Shown here piece after piece: positions 63,306-64,000 of a stretch of 64,000 nt of DNA. Each line of letters starts with the position of its first letter. The first letter of the stretch is position 1. The notes beneath the pieces were generated by a model that saw nothing but the letters and a program-made list of their open reading frames with translations, did not search any database and was not told the origin of the DNA. The translations under genes were made by a program, and so were the position numbers. The stretch is taken from positions 38,934,428 to 38,998,427 of the forward strand of contig CM036761.1 of assembly GCA_020796225.1 (NCBI GenBank), in the 5' to 3' direction. This stretch comes from Arion vulgaris (Eukaryota; Mollusca; Gastropoda; Stylommatophora; Arionidae).

Positions 63306-63544
63306 CAAACAACTAGAATTTGACTGTGATGAGCACTTCTAACACAATGATAAATTCATTGTCTAACCAGATTCAAAGCTTGTGGGACCAACAAAAAGAA
63401 ACCCGCCATTGTTCAAGATAACAGACACTGCATGCATTAAACATTAGTTCACATTGATATATTATGCAATATTATCTATACACTAGAACAGTGTTATCTA
63501 ACTTTTTTACATATTGGGACACATCTGAATAAAAAGCCCATAGA
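63306..63544. other. Non-coding, no recognised element
   Basis: CAGTGTTATCTAACTTTTTT at 63489 might be one hAT terminus, but no partner terminus was found. Confidence 0.4.
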
Positions 63545-63660
63545 TTGACTTCATTTCACCGGGTTTACCCCATATGGCCCGGTCCTCTCGCAGAAAAGGA
63601 ACGCCACCTGCCGAGAGATTTGCACAAAGAAGGAGCTCCGTAGCTCCAGTAACAATCATA
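63545..63660 (-). mobile_element. SINE-F 3' part
   Basis: Inverse tail and body: TTTCACCGGGTTTACCCCAT, GGAACGCCACCTGCCGAGAG, GGAGCTCCGTAGCTCCAGTA. The head is absent, so it is 5'-truncated or overwritten by the LINE next to it. Confidence 0.78.
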
Positions 63661-63664
63661 TCTC

Positions 63665-63960
63665 TCTTGCGTTCCCGGCCTAGACTGATGAACCAACTTT
63701 TATCATTAATTTTACCGTGGTTTTAAGGGACTCTGTTCCTCCGTACAGCTTCTCGCAAAGCTCTGTGTTTTTGGGCCATGTTTTTGTCCTTATACCTGCT
63801 AACTGTTGACAGTCTTGCAGAACGTGTTCTGCCGTCATGTCCGCCTTTTTGCAGGGGCACAGGCTAGTTGTGCCAATCTTAAATTTGTGGAACATGTGGG
63901 CTCGGAGCTTGTTGTGGCCGGTAAGGAGGCGAAGTATGGCAACTTGGAATAAAATATGGG
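63665..63960 (-). pseudogene. LINE-epsilon C-terminus, best-preserved copy
   Basis: A 71-codon inverse open frame gives MFHKFKIGTTSLCPCKKADM, TAEHVLQDCQQLAGIRTKTW and CEKLYGGTESLKTTVKLMIK. The knuckle Cys-x-Cys...His-x4-Cys and the W...KLYG end are the conserved terminus of RNase H-bearing LINE ORF2. Upstream sequence to the window edge continues the RLRTGHN region in a shifted frame. Confidence 0.85.
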
Positions 63961-64000
63961 TCTCATATGAGTCTCCTGGAAAAAATTCACTCGTGAACAG

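Noticed and set aside
63489..63545. Possible hAT terminus CAGTGTTATCTAAC
   Set aside because: No matching inverted terminus or 8-bp duplication downstream before the next SINE.
32530..64000. Search for the next BRSK exon (hinge, HRD and DFG regions)
   Set aside because: No sequence encoding YLVLEHVSGGELFDYL, HRDLKPEN or DFGMA was noticed on the plus strand; the search was by eye only, so a miss is possible.

Overview
The window is AT-rich animal nuclear DNA. It holds no compact genes, no operons and no intact RNA genes. Two exons flanked by consensus splice sites are the only host coding sequence I can support. Both encode part of the kinase domain of BRSK (SAD kinase), on the + strand at 11777-11871 and 32444-32529. 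Everything else reads as intron filled with decayed non-LTR retrotransposons, several tRNA-headed SINE families, hAT-type MITEs and many minisatellites. The non-LTR reverse-transcriptase types and the density of tRNA-SINEs suggest a lophotrochozoan, most likely a mollusc (gastropod or cephalopod). That placement is inference from memory of such elements; no species can be named.

Layout. 1-11.8 kb: a LINE with endonuclease and RT remnants carrying a nested SINE, a foldback element, a 57-bp minisatellite split by a 512-bp retroposon, two hAT MITEs, a 45-bp minisatellite that looks derived from a LINE RNase H segment, and a SINE just upstream of the first BRSK exon. 11.9-32.4 kb: the 20.6-kb intron between the exons. 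It contains a roughly 5-kb, roughly 103-copy 49-bp satellite and a roughly 2-kb pyrimidine-rich array, each followed by a corrupted second copy of its own left flank, which suggests an assembly problem. 32.5-64 kb: no further BRSK exon was noticed. This part holds LINE 3' ends in both orientations, SINEs, a 5'-truncated LINE with an approximately 38-bp target duplication, a 51-bp minisatellite built from a SINE head, and a ~290-bp inverted repeat with arms about 5 kb apart.

Labels used below (mine, not database names). LINE-alpha: C-terminus with GRPRRRW-like motif. LINE-beta: GRPKETLKR motif and ATT-rich tail. LINE-gamma: FADDAALVAH reverse transcriptase. LINE-delta: TPEGKRKRGRPKTTWRR-like end. 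LINE-epsilon: RNase H plus a Cys/His C-terminal knuckle. LINE-theta: ends near PYDPRG with a TAAG tail. SINE-A: motif near GTCGCCTCTTACGACATG. SINE-B: tRNA head next to GCCCGCCTGCCCAGCG. SINE-C: head with GTAGCGTAGTTGTTAGTG. SINE-D: GTGGGACGGATTAGC head. SINE-E: TGTAGCTCAAGCGGTAG head. SINE-F: AAGTGGTTA head, tail with CATATGGGGTAAAACCC. SINE-G: a short segment shared by 5440-5550 and 39690-39835. SINE-H: body with GATCGGGATATTTTTC.

Nothing here is clearly a new biological system. The most unusual observations are minisatellites seeded from pieces of retrotransposons, target-site duplications that date nested insertions, SINE tails shared between different tRNA heads, and the satellite/flank duplications that may be assembly artefacts.
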